Assembly (NCBI GenBank): GCA_937868025.1
Contig: CALMLJ010000653.1
Span: 1 to 5,263, forward strand
Source: an uncultured Acidimicrobiaceae bacterium
GTDB taxonomy: Bacteria > Actinomycetota > Acidimicrobiia > Acidimicrobiales > Microtrichaceae
DNA: 5,263 bases
Reading direction: 5' to 3'
Of this stretch, positions 4,955 to 5,263 are shown one piece after another. The notes under the pieces are model-generated. The model searched no databases. It was not told where the DNA came from and saw nothing but the letters and a program-made list of their open reading frames with translations. The translations under genes were made by a program, and so were the position numbers. Within the stretch, counting starts at the first letter, position 1. Each line of letters starts with the position of its first letter.

Positions 4955-5263
4955 TCAGGCCTCCCCATCGACCGCGTCGCGTTCGACCGGGCAGGTCATG
5001 CACCGGGGGCCGCCGCGACCGCGTCCGAGTTCGCTGCCCTCGATGGAGATCACTTCGATGCCGTTGCGCCGGAGCATCGTGTTCGTCGTGACGTTGCGGT
5101 TGTAGCCGACCACGACCCCGGGTTCGACGGCGAGGAAGTTCGTCCCGTCGTCCCACTGCTCGCGCTCGGCGGCACGGACGTCCTCGTCGGCGCGGAGGAC
5201 CGTCACCTTGTCGACCTCGAGCGCCGCGGCGATGGCGGCCCACATGTCGCTGTTGGCTTCGAC
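4955..5263 (-). CDS. arcA: Arginine deiminase, C-terminal fragment cut by the window edge
   Basis: The last 102 residues of arginine deiminase, which hydrolyses arginine to citrulline and ammonia as the first step of the fermentative arginine pathway. The frame is open to the right edge, so about three quarters of the usual roughly 410-residue protein lies outside the window. Diagnostic segments are [47 protein letters not shown] and PRCMTCP. The first Cys of CMTC aligns with the nucleophile Cys406 of the P. aeruginosa enzyme, and the Arg five residues before it aligns with Arg401. The residue before the nucleophile is Arg, where P. aeruginosa has His405; other deiminases (for example Mycoplasma, ARCMS) also carry Arg there, so the enzyme need not be impaired. 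The stop lies one base before the start of the carbamoyltransferase gene, indicating a tight arcAB operon. No carbamate kinase gene is visible. Confidence 0.95.
   Translation of the reverse strand, partial: VEANSDMWAAIAAALEVDKVTVLRADEDVRAAEREQWDDGTNFLAVEPGVVVGYNRNVTTNTMLRRNGIEVISIEGSELGRGRGGPRCMTCPVERDAVDGEA

Noticed and set aside
3607..5091. A 494-codon plus-strand open frame opposite the carbamoyltransferase
   Set aside because: It covers arcB and arcA, whose catalytic motifs are intact on the other strand. The translated product is low-complexity Arg/Gly/Val/Asp shadow sequence.

Overview
The window is high-GC and gene-dense, with GTG starts, 1-4 base gene overlaps, and protein sequences resembling actinobacterial families. 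The DevR-like regulators and split PNPOx-fold proteins suggest an actinobacterium, possibly an acidimicrobiian. That placement rests on protein character only, not a marker gene. No rRNA, tRNA, CRISPR array or insertion sequence is visible.

Layout. Bases 1-77 (minus) hold the first 25 codons of an unidentified gene that runs off the left edge. Bases 169-1525 (minus) hold three consecutive, divergent paralogues of the pyridoxamine-5'-phosphate-oxidase-like (PNPOx) flavin/F420-binding fold. They are chained by two 4-base stop/start overlaps. Immediately upstream, and probably co-transcribed, are two DevR/DosR-like NarL-family response regulators (1555-2208 and 2293-2940). Across a 95-base divergent intergenic region, a predicted lipoprotein (3036-3467) and a four-helix membrane protein (3464-3946) run on the plus strand, also with a 4-base overlap. 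Convergent to these, on the minus strand, are a catabolic-type ornithine carbamoyltransferase (3952-4953) and the C-terminal end of an arginine deiminase (4955-5263, truncated by the right edge).

How it may fit together. Arginine deiminase plus ornithine carbamoyltransferase are the first two steps of fermentative arginine catabolism, which yields ATP without oxygen once carbamate kinase acts. DevR/DosR regulators control hypoxia and dormancy in mycobacteria, and small PNPOx-fold proteins belong to that regulon (Rv0080 is an example). The window therefore reads as part of a hypoxia or energy-limitation island. This is inference: no sensor kinase and no carbamate kinase are in view.

Regulatory signals. 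Several starts lack a Shine-Dalgarno sequence and have -10-like hexamers 6-7 bases upstream, which suggests leaderless transcripts. A DosR-box-like 20-mer lies upstream of the downstream regulator, and a perfect short palindrome lies between the upstream regulator and the lipoprotein.
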